From NCBI GenBank assembly GCA_965369635.1, contig CBDURC010000001.1, forward strand, positions 1 to 43,567: DNA of 43,567 nt, read 5' to 3'. A program made the position numbers and the translations under genes. Below are positions 1 through 9,600 of this stretch, in pieces (the first letter of the stretch is position 1; each line of letters begins with the position of its first letter). The stretch comes from UBA3071 sp965369635 (lineage in GTDB: Bacteria; Chloroflexota; Anaerolineae; UBA3071). The notes beneath the pieces were generated by a model. It was not told the DNA's origin and ran no database searches. It saw nothing but the letters and a program-made list of their open reading frames with translations.

Positions 1-1168
1 CTGTCACCAACACTCGCTGTCCGTCTATCAGCCAGATGTCGCCTTCTTTGCTCTGGATGACGCCTTTGAAGCGCACGGCTCGTGGCAATTCCGGCGTCGG
101 GGTCGGCGGCACCGGAGTGGGCGTGTCGGTTGGTGTCGGCGTAACGGTGGGCGTATGTGTGGGCGTAGGTGTGGGCGTGTGCGTGACAGTCCCCGTGGGC
201 GTCGGAGTCGCCGTCTCGGTCGGCAAAGGTACGACAGTTGGCCTTGGTATGGGAGTCTCGGGCTGCTCTGGTGTATCGACCGGCGGGAGCGCCGTCGGAC
301 TGCCCGCAGCAGCAGGCGTGTCGGTTGGTGAGGGGATGGTCGTCGGCGTCCAAGTGGGCGTGGCCGGAATGGCTGTCGGCTCCTCTACCTCTGGAAGGGG
401 TTCTGGCGTGACAACAGGCGGTGCCAGGATGCGGATGCGGCGGGCCACCAGCTCGCCGGGGCGCTCCACCTGGGCTTCCACCAGGGCACGAGCCCCTATG
501 GCCGGTATTCCTTCTACTTCGGTCAGCGCATCCAGGTTAACGGTCACACCGCCGACAAGCCAGCTCTCCGCGTCCATCGCTTCGATCATGCCGCTGAAGT
601 CAAGCCGCTCCACGACGCGGCCGCTGGTTACGACTTCCTGTGCCTCCTCCGTACGCCGTTCCTCAAAACGCTCCTGGAGCGCCTCTTTGGCCTCGTGGTC
701 ACGTACCAGGGAAAGCTGCACGCGCTCGACGGTTCGCTTCACCGGATAGAGGACATCACCCGGCAGCGTGCGAGTGGAGGCGGCCACGGTGCTGCCGGTC
801 AGCAAGGCCAGTACCAGCAGCGTCGCCACGGCCACTGTCGCCCACGCCGGTGCGTGGGCCACTGGAGCCCAGGCGATGCGTGGCAGCCGAAGCCGCGGGC
901 GTGAGCGCTGTCGGGCTGCAGCTCGCTCACCGTTCAGGCGGGCGGAGGCTGCTGCGGCCAGGAAGTCGGCCTTGGCGTTTGCTGCTGCTTCCGGCAAGCG
1001 CGGCGGCACAGCATCTGCTTGACGGGCGACTGCCACGACTGTGAGCAGCGGCTCGATCTCTTCCCGGTGCGCCTGGTAGCGCTCCAGGCAGGCTGAGACC
1101 GATTCCCCTTCCAGCAGATGGTCAATGCATTCAGCCAGAATCGCGATGCGTCGTTTGCGCTTGATCAT
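1..1168 (-). CDS. Membrane anti-sigma-like protein (DUF5667/DUF5666), partial
   Basis: This gene is open from its ATG at 1168 to the left edge, giving 389 codons without a stop, so the C-terminus is missing. Its ATGA overlaps the stop of the upstream sigma factor gene, which implies translational coupling. Residues 1-95 are a basic, helical cytoplasmic part, the usual place for sigma binding. About 111-130 is one membrane helix. About 134-180 reads as DUF5667, with the characteristic LPGDVLYPVKR segment. About 186-248 resembles DUF5666. About 250-362 is a linker made almost wholly of Pro, Thr and Ser (TPTPTxTPT), and a second DUF5666-like strand starts near 365. Sigma/DUF5667 pairs are common in Chloroflexota. 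The role as a transmembrane regulator of the adjacent sigma factor is inferred. The Pro/Thr linker may span the envelope. Confidence 0.8.
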   Translation of the reverse strand, partial: MIKRKRRIAILAECIDHLLEGESVSACLERYQAHREEIEPLLTVVAVARQADAVPPRLPEAAANAKADFLAAAASARLNGERAAARQRSRPRLRLPRIAWAPVAHAPAWATVAVATLLVLALLTGSTVAASTRTLPGDVLYPVKRTVERVQLSLVRDHEAKEALQERFEERRTEEAQEVVTSGRVVERLDFSGMIEAMDAESWLVGGVTVNLDALTEVEGIPAIGARALVEAQVERPGELVARRIRILAPPVVTPEPLPEVEEPTAIPATPTWTPTTIPSPTDTPAAAGSPTALPPVDTPEQPETPIPRPTVVPLPTETATPTPTGTVTHTPTPTPTHTPTVTPTPTDTPTPVPPTPTPELPRAVRFKGVIQSKEGDIWLIDGQRVLVT

Positions 1169-1734
1169 TGTTCTATCGACTGAGCTGACATCAGGCCCCG
1201 GAGGGCGATCACTGCCCGGTACTGCAGCGCCTTGACCGCGCCTTCCGACTTCCCCAGGACGCTGGCCACCTCAAAAACGCTGTGGCCTTCCAGAAAACGC
1301 ATGGCCACGACCTGGGCCTGATCATGTGTGAGTTGCTGCACTGCCAGTAAGAGTCGTTCGTGAGCCAGTCTCCGATCTATGATCTCTACCGGGTTCCCAT
1401 CGGCGGCGATAAGCGGAGGGGCATCATCCAACGAAACACTCCTGGTTCGAGAGCGCCGCCGGAAGTGGTCTACCACCAGATTGTGAGCAATGCGATAGAG
1501 CCAACCAGAGAAAGATGTCTTCCAAGCCTGACCCTTCTGGATCGCTTCCAGCATGCGCAGAAAGACCTGGGCGGCCATGTCCTCTGCGAGATCGGCGTCG
1601 CCAAGGCGTCGGTAGAGATACTTATGTATCTTCGGGGCATAGAGATCGTAGATGGCTTCCAGAGCTGCCACATCGAGCTGTTTGGCTCGCTCCAGAAGCT
1701 GCCCTTCATCAGCGGCTACATCGGCTACGAACAT
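1165..1734 (-). CDS. ECF-type RNA polymerase sigma factor
   Basis: A 189-residue sigma-70 family protein of ECF size. Region 2 covers about residues 17-95 and includes the core-binding LYAPKIHKYLYRRLGD helix, the AEDMAAQVFLRML segment, and the FSGWLYRIAHNLVVDHFRRR region that melts the -10 element. Region 4, about residues 130-180, is a helix-turn-helix (HDQAQVVAMRFLEGHSVFEVA followed by LGKSEGAVKALQYRA). The ATG at 1734 was chosen because it has an upstream AGGAT and does not overlap the previous gene. Extension to 1914 would add 60 residues with no family similarity and overlap the phosphatidyltransferase gene. The next gene overlaps its stop codon and encodes the likely membrane anti-sigma. 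The target regulon cannot be read from the window. Confidence 0.9.
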   Translation of the reverse strand: MFVADVAADEGQLLERAKQLDVAALEAIYDLYAPKIHKYLYRRLGDADLAEDMAAQVFLRMLEAIQKGQAWKTSFSGWLYRIAHNLVVDHFRRRSRTRSVSLDDAPPLIAADGNPVEIIDRRLAHERLLLAVQQLTHDQAQVVAMRFLEGHSVFEVASVLGKSEGAVKALQYRAVIALRGLMSAQSIEQ

Positions 1735-1849
1735 GCCTCTACTATCCTTAGACGCTAGAATCGAGAAAAGATTACGCTCGCTGGCGAATTGGTGCCCAAA
1801 CAGGCTGACCGACAGGTGAGTGGACAGGTTATGGTGCGAGTTCTCTGTC

Positions 1850-2464
1850 TTACGGCTGCACCAGTTTGCTAGTCTCCTGGTCGCTTGCTTCCTTGGATGC
1901 TCTCCAGACGACATAAATGCGCTGCAAGGCGGTGAGCTGGCTGAGGATGGCCAACAGCCACAGTCCGATACGTACTTGGCCCACGATCAGGGCAGTTATG
2001 AGGAGAATCACTCGTTCCACCCGGGTCATTAAGCCCTTCTGGCACTCCAGACCGACGCTTTCGGCCCTTGCCCGCGTGTAACTGACCAGCAAAGAGCCCA
2101 CGATGGCCACGTAGAGGAGCACCAAAGATTCGCTATCGCCCAGGCGCAGGAAGTAGATGAAGAGCCCCAGAAGGGTCACCGCCTCCGAATAGCGGTCGAG
2201 GGTGGAATCAAGGAAGGCACCGAACTGGGTAGAACGGTCCTGCAATCGGGCCATCACACCATCCACACCATCGGCCCCTGCTCCGATGAGCATCACAAAC
2301 CCGGCTAATCGTAGATGCCCCAAGGCCAGCAGTGCGGCTGCTCCTGCTATCATCACCAAGCCGAGGATGGTGACATCATTGGGGGATGCGCCCAGTCGGA
2401 TGAAGAAACGGGCGATCGGCTCGGTGATCCACATGGTGTAGCGGCGTAAGAGTCTGGTGATCAT
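1850..2464 (-). CDS. CDP-alcohol phosphatidyltransferase (PgsA-like)
   Basis: An integral membrane enzyme of 204 residues that moves a phosphatidyl group from CDP-diacylglycerol to an alcohol acceptor in phospholipid synthesis. The full family signature is present: D65xxD68G69xxA72R73, then G82, D86 and D90 with correct spacing; these residues bind the metal ions and CDP. Several hydrophobic helices follow (about 31-63, 94-125, 145-180). The acceptor (glycerol phosphate, inositol phosphate or another) cannot be decided from the sequence. A promoter with a consensus -35 lies just upstream at 2511-2539. The stop is about 115 bp before the sigma factor start, so the two regulators downstream may be cotranscribed. 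Confidence 0.9.
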   Translation of the reverse strand: MITRLLRRYTMWITEPIARFFIRLGASPNDVTILGLVMIAGAAALLALGHLRLAGFVMLIGAGADGVDGVMARLQDRSTQFGAFLDSTLDRYSEAVTLLGLFIYFLRLGDSESLVLLYVAIVGSLLVSYTRARAESVGLECQKGLMTRVERVILLITALIVGQVRIGLWLLAILSQLTALQRIYVVWRASKEASDQETSKLVQP

Positions 2465-2510
2465 GAACTACTCCGGGAGGGGAAGGTTATGGAATGGCGG
2501 ACTCAGAGTA

Positions 2511-2539
2511 ATATTACACCCAAACCCTTCGCCTGTCAA
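2511..2539 (-). promoter_or_regulatory. Sigma-70-type promoter of phosphatidyltransferase/sigma operon
   Basis: On the minus strand a perfect -35 TTGACA (2534-2539) is followed after 17 bp by TAATAT (2511-2516, 4/6 to consensus). The predicted start of transcription is near 2504, leaving a leader of about 40 nt before the ATG at 2464, with GGAG close to the start. Confidence 0.6.
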
Positions 2540-2594
2540 ACCAATCCAACTCGCTCGCACAGGAGCGCTGCTTCGAGGCTTGCACCGGAATCCA

Positions 2595-2625
2595 ACGAGC
2601 CACCTGGTGTCAGCAGGTGGCTCGT
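2595..2625 (-). terminator. Stem-loop terminator after FG-GAP gene
   Basis: A perfect 12-bp stem (ACGAGCCACCTG at 2595-2606 paired with 2614-2625) with a 7-nt loop lies 45 bp after the stop of the FG-GAP gene and before the next promoter. The U-tract is poor on the minus strand, so the mechanism is less certain than the structure. Confidence 0.6.
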
Positions 2626-2670
2626 CCGTTCTTGTCATCTCAGCGTGCCCTCGCCAGTTGGATAGAGCTC

Positions 2671-4935
2671 CTACTTCATGAGCAGTGGCGCATAGACGCA
2701 CGAATCCGCCACAAAGAGGTTGACGTCCACTCCCTGGATGCGGTTCGCGACGTACTCGGGCCAACCGATGATGACGATGGTGGCCACGTGCTGGCCCACG
2801 CTGAGCCCGCTTGGATCAACCTGCACATGGATGATGTCAGGCGTGTCACCGCTTTCTGGCGCGAGCGTGATCCAGTCCACTGGAGGCAGAAGCTCTCCAC
2901 CAAGGGCCAAGCCCTGGGCAGTCACTTCCGGTGCTTCGCCAGCAGCCGTATCTAGCAGCCCTGCTAAGCCCCCTGCAGACGGTCCGACCGCTATCGCCAT
3001 CCACTCAATGTCGCTTCCCCCTCCCTGCTGGGAGATGGCCACTCTATGGGATTGAATGGCACTGGAACAGGAAGCGACGAGCTCCAGGGTCGCGGGGCTG
3101 ACTTGCATGACGGGCGGCCGCACGATCATGGTCACTGGAAGAGTGAAGGGGCTGCCTATCACGTCGCCAGCGTCGAAGATGATGTTCCCGATGTGCGTAC
3201 CGGGATACAACTCCCCGCCGTGTACCTCCACCCAGGCTGTGGTCGGCGTGTTGCCTGCCGTGGGGGTGATCTCCAGCCAGGCGACGTCCGGCGTCGCAGT
3301 CCATGACAGCGACGTACCGCCGCCCAGATTCTGAACGGTCACAGATTGCAGCGGCGGATTGGTCTGTCCCTGATCCATTGAGAAAGCAAGCTCGGCAGGG
3401 GTTACACCAAGCCGCGGCAGCGTGACAACCACCGCCAGCGTCACGTCAATGTACTGAGGACTAGCTCCTATGCCGGCGTCAGCATCGACGCGGATCTGTC
3501 CTGAGTAGGTGCCACTGGACAACGTCGTGGGGTCCACGGAAACGCTCAGAGTGGCAGGCGTCGTGCCGCTGGCGGGGGTGACACTCAGCCAGTCGGCTCC
3601 TTCGGTGACAGTCGCCGTCCAACCGAATTCATCGCCTTCTCCCACGTTGCTGATGAACACTGCCTGGGCTGGTGGGATGACACCCTCAAAAGTGAAAGAC
3701 AGCGTGCCAGGATTCGCCCCCAGCGTTGGCCCTGCGGCAATGCCTGCGCCATCCAGGTTGCCCACGGCGAAGGGACCCTTGAAGGAGCCGGATTCCTCGT
3801 AAAAGGTGTCACTCGCCTCGGGCCTGTCATAGACGCGATACTTGGTACTGCGCACCAGAATCACTTCGTCCCTGCCGTCGCCTTCCAGGTCGCCGGTCTC
3901 CATGGCCAGCCAGCCGCCGTAGGGGCTGTTCGCACCCGCCGGCTCGAACGTACGCATGGCCGCTCCGGCGATGTTGCGCGAGATCAAGGTGATGGCCGTG
4001 TCGGTGCGATTGCGATACATGACGAGTTCCTCATCCCCGTCGCCATTGAGATCTGCCCCTTCGATGTCGGTGAAGTAGGGGAAGAATTTCCCCTCCCAAG
4101 CGTCTTCCAGGGCGGCTCCACTCTCCCATCGGAAGACGAGGATCGAAGGCAGCTCGCCCAGCACGTCCCTGCGCGACGTCACTATCTCCACTCTGTCGCC
4201 TGTACTGACCTTGTGCGTGTTGATCAGTTCCAGCAACAGCCAGTCAAAGGTGTACCCATGCTCATGCAGCGTGGAGTAGTTGTTGGCGGGGTTCTGGATG
4301 AGAATGAGACGATCCTTGAATCCTGTCTCGCCATTGCGCATCAGGGCCAGATCATCGTAGCCATCGCCGTTGACATCCCCTAGCTCCACATCCAGCCACT
4401 TGGTGCCGTGCTCCATGTCCTTCCGCAGGGTCCAACTCGTCCCAGTGGTGTTGCCGTCGTACACGAGGATGTGAGATTTGACATTGTTTGCGGCGTCGTC
4501 TTCGCGCAGGAGCACGATTTCGTCACGACCGTCGCCGTCAATGTCTCCGGTGGCCATATCGTAGTACTTGTAGGGGGAGCTGATGCTCCACTGGCCAGCG
4601 ACCGCCACCTGCCCCGGCTGGACCACGGGATCGAAGACTTTGGCTAGACCACCTCTGCTGGCCAGGATCTCCTGATCGCCATCGCCGTTGAAGTCGCCTA
4701 AGGTAACGTCTGTCCATCCGGTGTCGTCTGATTGCCAATCCACTTCCTCGTAGCCGCTGGGAACGTTCGGATCTACCACCTTGATGCGGCCATTGCCTTC
4801 CAGCAGAACCAACTCGTCGTCTTGTACGGCCAACCCCAATGCTCTCTGCTCAGCCCAGGGGCTGACGAGAAGCATCACGGGTGCCATGATGATGGTAAGG
4901 GCCAGGCAGGCCGTCCACCATATTGACTTGCGCAT
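2671..4935 (-). CDS. Secreted FG-GAP/VCBS repeat protein with BACON-like domains
   Basis: A 754-residue exported protein. Residues 1-30 form a signal peptide (MRKS then a hydrophobic run). About residues 30-400 hold FG-GAP/VCBS blades with calcium-loop motifs: DFNGDGDQE, DIDGDGRDE, DVNGDGYDD, DLNGDGDEE, DLEGDGRDE. This implies an integrin-alpha-like propeller. About 400-735 hold three immunoglobulin-like repeats of BACON type (WLSVTPASGTTP, WLEITPTAGNTP and WITLAPESGDTP segments, each followed by a VxVDP-like strand and a GxxxGxI turn). The protein ends CVYAPLLMK, close to the [YF]LPLxxK tails I associate with Chloroflexota secreted proteins. The start has a strong AGGAGG at 4943-4948 and a promoter at 4997-5024. 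Adhesion or polymer binding is likely; no catalytic motif is visible. Confidence 0.82.
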   Translation of the reverse strand: MRKSIWWTACLALTIIMAPVMLLVSPWAEQRALGLAVQDDELVLLEGNGRIKVVDPNVPSGYEEVDWQSDDTGWTDVTLGDFNGDGDQEILASRGGLAKVFDPVVQPGQVAVAGQWSISSPYKYYDMATGDIDGDGRDEIVLLREDDAANNVKSHILVYDGNTTGTSWTLRKDMEHGTKWLDVELGDVNGDGYDDLALMRNGETGFKDRLILIQNPANNYSTLHEHGYTFDWLLLELINTHKVSTGDRVEIVTSRRDVLGELPSILVFRWESGAALEDAWEGKFFPYFTDIEGADLNGDGDEELVMYRNRTDTAITLISRNIAGAAMRTFEPAGANSPYGGWLAMETGDLEGDGRDEVILVRSTKYRVYDRPEASDTFYEESGSFKGPFAVGNLDGAGIAAGPTLGANPGTLSFTFEGVIPPAQAVFISNVGEGDEFGWTATVTEGADWLSVTPASGTTPATLSVSVDPTTLSSGTYSGQIRVDADAGIGASPQYIDVTLAVVVTLPRLGVTPAELAFSMDQGQTNPPLQSVTVQNLGGGTSLSWTATPDVAWLEITPTAGNTPTTAWVEVHGGELYPGTHIGNIIFDAGDVIGSPFTLPVTMIVRPPVMQVSPATLELVASCSSAIQSHRVAISQQGGGSDIEWMAIAVGPSAGGLAGLLDTAAGEAPEVTAQGLALGGELLPPVDWITLAPESGDTPDIIHVQVDPSGLSVGQHVATIVIIGWPEYVANRIQGVDVNLFVADSCVYAPLLMK

Positions 4936-4996
4936 TGATTGTCCTCCTATTGAACAAAGTGAATGCCGGCAAGCTGTCCGGCACTTGCTGGTGGGG

Positions 4997-5024
4997 ATTA
5001 TAGCACAACCCCAGATATGGGCAA
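4997..5024 (-). promoter_or_regulatory. Promoter of FG-GAP gene
   Basis: On the minus strand a perfect -10 TATAAT (4997-5002) lies 16 bp after TTGCCC (5019-5024, 4/6 to the -35 consensus). It sits between the transglutaminase-like gene and the FG-GAP gene, about 60 bp before the latter's start. Confidence 0.6.
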
Positions 5025-5049
5025 GAACGAGCCTCTATCTGTCAGGCTG

Positions 5050-5634
5050 TCACGTCTGCTGCGATCGCCACGATAGCAGATGTCGCAGATCACGATCCCG
5101 TATCTCAACATGCAGCAGTTGATGTCCCCGGCAGTAGGCGTTCTCTTGCAGCGCTTCTTCAAGACTGCTCCATCGCTGGAGGTAGAGCTCGTCGTTGCTG
5201 ATCACTCGCCAGAAGCCGCCGCTTTTGAATATGCAAAGCACGTGTGCAGCGTGCAGTAACCCAACCTCGAAGGGGTTGATGGCAATGGTGACCACGTAGC
5301 AGTCGGGTGGGGCATCGCAGAAGGGTAGGACATTCTGGGCCGAGAAGTAGGCCAGTCCATCGCAATCGTCCTCGAAGAGGCCCTGCATCTGGAGTTGCCA
5401 TTCTATGTACTCCAGGCTCGGCAGGGTGTCGAAAGCGCCGCCCAAGGGCTCCTGTTTCCAGCGGACGGCAGTGGGCAGCCACTGTCCATATGCTTCCAGA
5501 GAGGCGTGGGAACGCTGCTGCCACGGAAGGTGGGGACGCCACAGGTCTACCAGCCGTGAGAGTGGCACTTTTCCCCAGCGGAACCAGGTCTTGAGGCCGA
5601 ATACGTAGAGGGCTACCAGGCATCGTTGTATCAT
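5050..5634 (-). CDS. Transglutaminase-like cysteine protease-fold protein
   Basis: A 194-residue protein that I do not recognise by name. Its centre resembles a bacterial transglutaminase-like (BTLCP-type) fold. FEDDCDGLAYFSAQ places a candidate nucleophile Cys at 91. HAAHVLCIF gives a His at 131, and WRVISNDEL gives an Asn/Asp at 147-148, in the order Cys-His-Asn/Asp expected for that fold. There is no clear signal peptide; residues 1-15 are moderately hydrophobic. The ATG at 5634 was chosen because a longer form would overlap the SDR gene by about 50 bp. It is the last gene of the polysaccharide operon, 11 bp after the epimerase, so it may act on envelope or exported material. Function is inferred. 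Confidence 0.6.
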   Translation of the reverse strand: MIQRCLVALYVFGLKTWFRWGKVPLSRLVDLWRPHLPWQQRSHASLEAYGQWLPTAVRWKQEPLGGAFDTLPSLEYIEWQLQMQGLFEDDCDGLAYFSAQNVLPFCDAPPDCYVVTIAINPFEVGLLHAAHVLCIFKSGGFWRVISNDELYLQRWSSLEEALQENAYCRGHQLLHVEIRDRDLRHLLSWRSQQT

Positions 5635-5645
5635 AGTCTCAGGTC

Positions 5646-6617
5646 TCAGCCTTGTTCCGGCTTCTTCTGGGGCTTCGCCAAATGCTCTTGGAACCACTCG
5701 ATGGTCAGCCGCAGCCCTTCCTCCAGCACCACTTGCGGTTGCCAGCCCAGCACTCGCCGCGCCTTGCTGATGTCCGGCCGGCGGGTTTGGGGATCGTCCT
5801 TCGTGCGCTCGTCCGCCGGTGTCACAAACACGATTTCCGAGGAACTGCCGGAGACTTCCAGTACCTTGTGGGCGAACTCGAGAACGGTCATTTCGTGCGG
5901 GTTGCCCAGGTTGACCGGGTACACCTCGTCGGACAGCAGCAGACGGTAGAGCCCCTCCACCATGTCCGAAACGTAGCAGAAGCTGCGGGTTCGCGCCCCA
6001 TCGTCGTAGACCGTCAGTGGCTCTCCCAGCAGCGCCTGCTTGACGAAATTGGGCACCACGCGGCCATCGTCCAGTCGCATGCGGGGGCCGTAGGTGTTGA
6101 AGATCCTGGCAGTGCGCGTCTCCAGGCCGTGAGCCCGATGGTAGGCCATGGTCATTGCCTCGGCGTAGCGTTTCGACTCATCGTACACGCCGCGCGGGCC
6201 GATGGGGTTCACATTGCCCCAGTACGTCTCGGGCTGTGGATGCACTTTGGGGTCACCGTACACCTCGGAGGTGGACGCCAACAGGTAGCGCGCTCGCTTG
6301 ACCAGGGCTAATCCCAGCGTCTTGTGCGTGCCCAGCGCTCCTACTTTGAGGGTCTTGATTGGCTTCTCCAGATAGTCCACAGGACTGGGCAACGACGCCA
6401 GATGCAGGATGACGTCCAGCGGACCGTCCAGGTGGATGTATTCGGTCACGTCGTGGAAGATGAAATGGAAGCGGCGGCGACTGGTCAGGTGAGCGATGTT
6501 ATCCGCAGACCCAGTGACCAAGTTGTCCATGGCGATGACCTCGTGGCCTTCGGCCAGGAGGCGGTCGCAAAGGTGCGAGCCGACAAAGCCAGCACCGCCG
6601 GTGACAAGAATGCGCAT
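5646..6617 (-). CDS. UDP-glucuronate decarboxylase-like SDR (UXS family)
   Basis: A cytoplasmic NAD-dependent extended SDR of 323 residues. It carries the Rossmann motif GGAGFVG at 7-13, the catalytic Ser region STSEVYGDP at 115-123 and YDESK at 145-149, which supplies the Tyr and Lys. The stretches HLASLPSPVDYLEKPIKTLK and HPQPETYWGNVNPIGPR are typical of UDP-xylose synthase (UXS), which oxidises and decarboxylates UDP-glucuronate to UDP-xylose. dTDP-glucose dehydratase would lack these. It sits 11 bp after the O-antigen-ligase fusion gene and 11 bp before the next gene, so all three are one operon. It probably supplies a nucleotide sugar for the surface polysaccharide. Confidence 0.87.
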   Translation of the reverse strand: MRILVTGGAGFVGSHLCDRLLAEGHEVIAMDNLVTGSADNIAHLTSRRRFHFIFHDVTEYIHLDGPLDVILHLASLPSPVDYLEKPIKTLKVGALGTHKTLGLALVKRARYLLASTSEVYGDPKVHPQPETYWGNVNPIGPRGVYDESKRYAEAMTMAYHRAHGLETRTARIFNTYGPRMRLDDGRVVPNFVKQALLGEPLTVYDDGARTRSFCYVSDMVEGLYRLLLSDEVYPVNLGNPHEMTVLEFAHKVLEVSGSSSEIVFVTPADERTKDDPQTRRPDISKARRVLGWQPQVVLEEGLRLTIEWFQEHLAKPQKKPEQG

Positions 6618-6628
6618 GTTCTCCTCCC

Positions 6629-9600
6629 CTAGACCTCGTTCTCTCCCCTATGCTCACGCCGGAAGACGCCTAGAGTGAGCATGAAGATGAACGCCAAATC
6701 CACCAGGAAAATCGAATTGTCAATCAGGCCGTGCGCCGCGGTGGCCACCAGGCTGGCTAGTAGGCCCAGCAGGGGCGCTCGTCGGTCCGCGTTGGCTGTG
6801 CGTCGCCACGCTCGCCACCCGGTCCTGAAGCCAGCCACCACCAGCCAGAGGCCAACCGCCAGCCCCAGCAGCCCCAGTCGCGTCCAGAAGTCCAGTATGA
6901 CATTGTGCGGATGGCTCAGGTTCAGTTCCTCCCAGGCTGCTGGTAGCACGTAGCGGGTGCGGTACTCGTAGAGGAAGTTGTCCAGTCCTACTCCTAGCCA
7001 GGGATGGTCGAGCGCCATGTTTACTGCCCCTCGCCACAGTCGCAGGCGGATGAAGCTCGTGCCCTGGGTGAAATCGAACAGCCCAGCGAAGCGCTCCGTG
7101 TGGAAAAGGGGCATCATGGCCAGCCCAGCCACCAAGAGGAAGGCCAAGGCGATGACCAACGGCCGCCGCCGCTTCATGCTACCGCCAGCAAGCGAGCCGG
7201 CCAGTCCCAGAAAGAGCACAGCCGCTGGCAGTCCGAGCAGTAATGCCCCCTTGCTGAAGGTGACGATGCAGGCCAGGCCGATAGGGATCATCAGCAGGCC
7301 GTAGGCCCAGCGCCGCCAGCGGGTGCGTCCGTACGCCATCACCGCGCCCAGCAGTGGCACGATGCGATCCAGGTACAGCCCCAGATTGTTGGGTGAGCCG
7401 TATAGCGCTCGAACCCGCCACACCCCTTCCACGTCCACCCGCCCCTGCCCCGTAGCCAACTGCCACAGGCCCACGGCGCTTACCGCCAGCGCGCCCAGCA
7501 CTAGCCCGTCCATCAGAGGCCAGAGGGACAACGGCTTTCCATCGCCTCGCTGCGCACGACTTATCAACAGGTAGAACAGAGCGGACTCCAGGATGACCAC
7601 GCGAAACTCACGCTGGGCCACGCCGGTGTTTCGAGCTGTCAGCAGCGAAAGGGCGGATACGGCGACGAATGCCAGGACAGGCCAGTCCAGATTCGCCATG
7701 CGTGGTTCGTGATGCGTGATGCGGCGGCGAAGCCAGTGGAAGGCCAACAGCACTGTGCCCAAGAGGGTGAAGATCTCGACGTGTGAGAACTGGCGCCCCA
7801 GGATGGTTTTTGGGCGCAGGAAGAGGGGGATGGCAAAGGCGATCAGTGGCAGTACCAGATCGAACCGCAGCGCCAGTAGCAACGCCAATAGGCTCAGGCT
7901 GAGCAGGTCTAGCACCAGCCAGGGGGAGAAGGCGAAAAGCGCTGCTGCTGCAACGACGCACGCTACCTGCCAGCGTTCGTCCAGGCAGTGGAAGCGCGCG
8001 GCCACGGTGCCCAGACGTTTCCCAACCCAGCGCAGGCTCTCCCGCGTCGCCGGGCGACAGGCCAGACGCACTCCGTTGGCGATGGTCAGCAAAGCGAGAA
8101 GCCCCAAGCCTCCCAGCAGCCATGTCTGCCCGGGGCTCTGCTCGCGACTGACGATAATCCGCCGGATGGCCCACTGGCCCCAGCCGCCGGTAGCGACGAT
8201 GCGTGCTTGGTGCAAGCCATCGTCCAGGCCGCGAGCCAACGTCACTCGTTCGTGTGCCGAGAGCGGATCGTAGAGGGTGAGGTTGGTCTTGCCGTCTCCG
8301 TCCCGCGGCAGAGCGTTGGCTGGCTGTCCATCCACACTCACCGCGAAGTAAGCCCAGTACGGCCCCCGCTGGATATCCAGGTCGAGCCGCGTGCCCAGGA
8401 AGGCGAATTCCAACGTGTCGCCGTTCTGGCTGACATCGGCAGCCTCGGCAGTGATTTGCCAGTTGCCCCTGTAGCGGAGAGCGGGGTGATCCGGCGCGTG
8501 TATTCCCGGAGGGAGGAGCGGGGCTTCGCTGGCTGCCTCGCTGAGCGTTGTCAGCGCTGGTCGAGGCTGTCTTGCCTGGTCAACCAGAGCGAATCCCCAG
8601 TGAGCATCGTCGGGAGCAACGTCTGGGTGGTAGCTGGCCCAGAACATGAGCCCCAGCCAGGGCCAGTCGCGTCTTGCCCGCTCGAAGGCCCCAACGATGT
8701 AGTCAGCCTGCGTCGCCTCGTTCACTTGTCCCCAAATGGAGGGCGCACCCGCCCAGCCAGGCGGCGGCGCGTTCCAGCCGAATTCCACGGCCCACAGCGG
8801 CGTGTGCGCATCGTTGTGCCGCTCCATCACCTCCCGTACCAGGGCAATCCGCCCGAAGTTCAACACGTCCGGGCTCAGCAGCGGGTCGTCAGGGCCGGCA
8901 TTGAAGCCATAGGGCTTGGCGGCGGCGATGTCGAACCATTCGGCTGCGCCTATCCGGTAGAGTTGATCCAGATAGGTGATGTCGCTGAGGTTGGCGCCGC
9001 CCGTCTCCACGGTGGGCGCCAGGCCCCCCAGCAAGACCCAGGCGGTGGGGTCGGCTGCCTTCACCTGCACGAAGCCTTCGCGCAGCAATCCGAGGTAATC
9101 TGCAGGGTCGGCGGAGCGTGCGCCCCAGTGCGGGGCGATGTTTGGCTCATCCCATATCTGGTAAAAGTCCACCATCTCCCCGTAGCGGCGGGCGAAGGCG
9201 GCGGCGAAGTGGCCGAAATCGGCTCGCTCACGTGGGGGGGCGAAACGGTTGCTGGCATCCGCTTCGGCTCGGGCCCAGGCGGGCGAGGTATCCAGCACGG
9301 CGATGAGGTGCAGGTCCTGCTGTGCAACGGTCTGCACGATACGGTCCCAGGTAGCCCACTCGAACTGATCCGGCTGCAGCTCGATATCTGCCCAGGGGAA
9401 ACGCTGCCGCAGCCAGTTCAGGTCGGCTGCCTGGAGGTCATCCAGCGCAGCAGCCAGTCCGGCGTCATCGTACTGTTCCAGCGCCACGTTGACCCCCAGC
9501 CGCTCGTGGACGGCGGGAGTGATCGCTGGCGGTGGGCCGTAGGTTACGCCGCGCGCCGCCCAGCGAGCGCTCCGCCATAGCCCACTCCCTGCGCCAACGA

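Noticed and set aside
36..749. Long plus-strand frame rich in Gly and Val
   Set aside because: It is the complement of the Pro/Thr-rich linker and neighbouring domains of the anti-sigma-like gene, which has a start, an ATGA overlap with the sigma gene and recognisable domains on the minus strand.
4965..4982. TGCCGG/CCGGCA hairpin before the FG-GAP start
   Set aside because: It is a 6-bp stem only, easily expected by chance in GC-rich DNA, and does not overlap the promoter or the ribosome-binding site.
7988..9580. 530-codon plus-strand frame
   Set aside because: It is antisense to the glycosidase domain with its WDEPN and VEFGWN motifs. Long antisense frames are common in GC-rich codons, and the product shows no domain.
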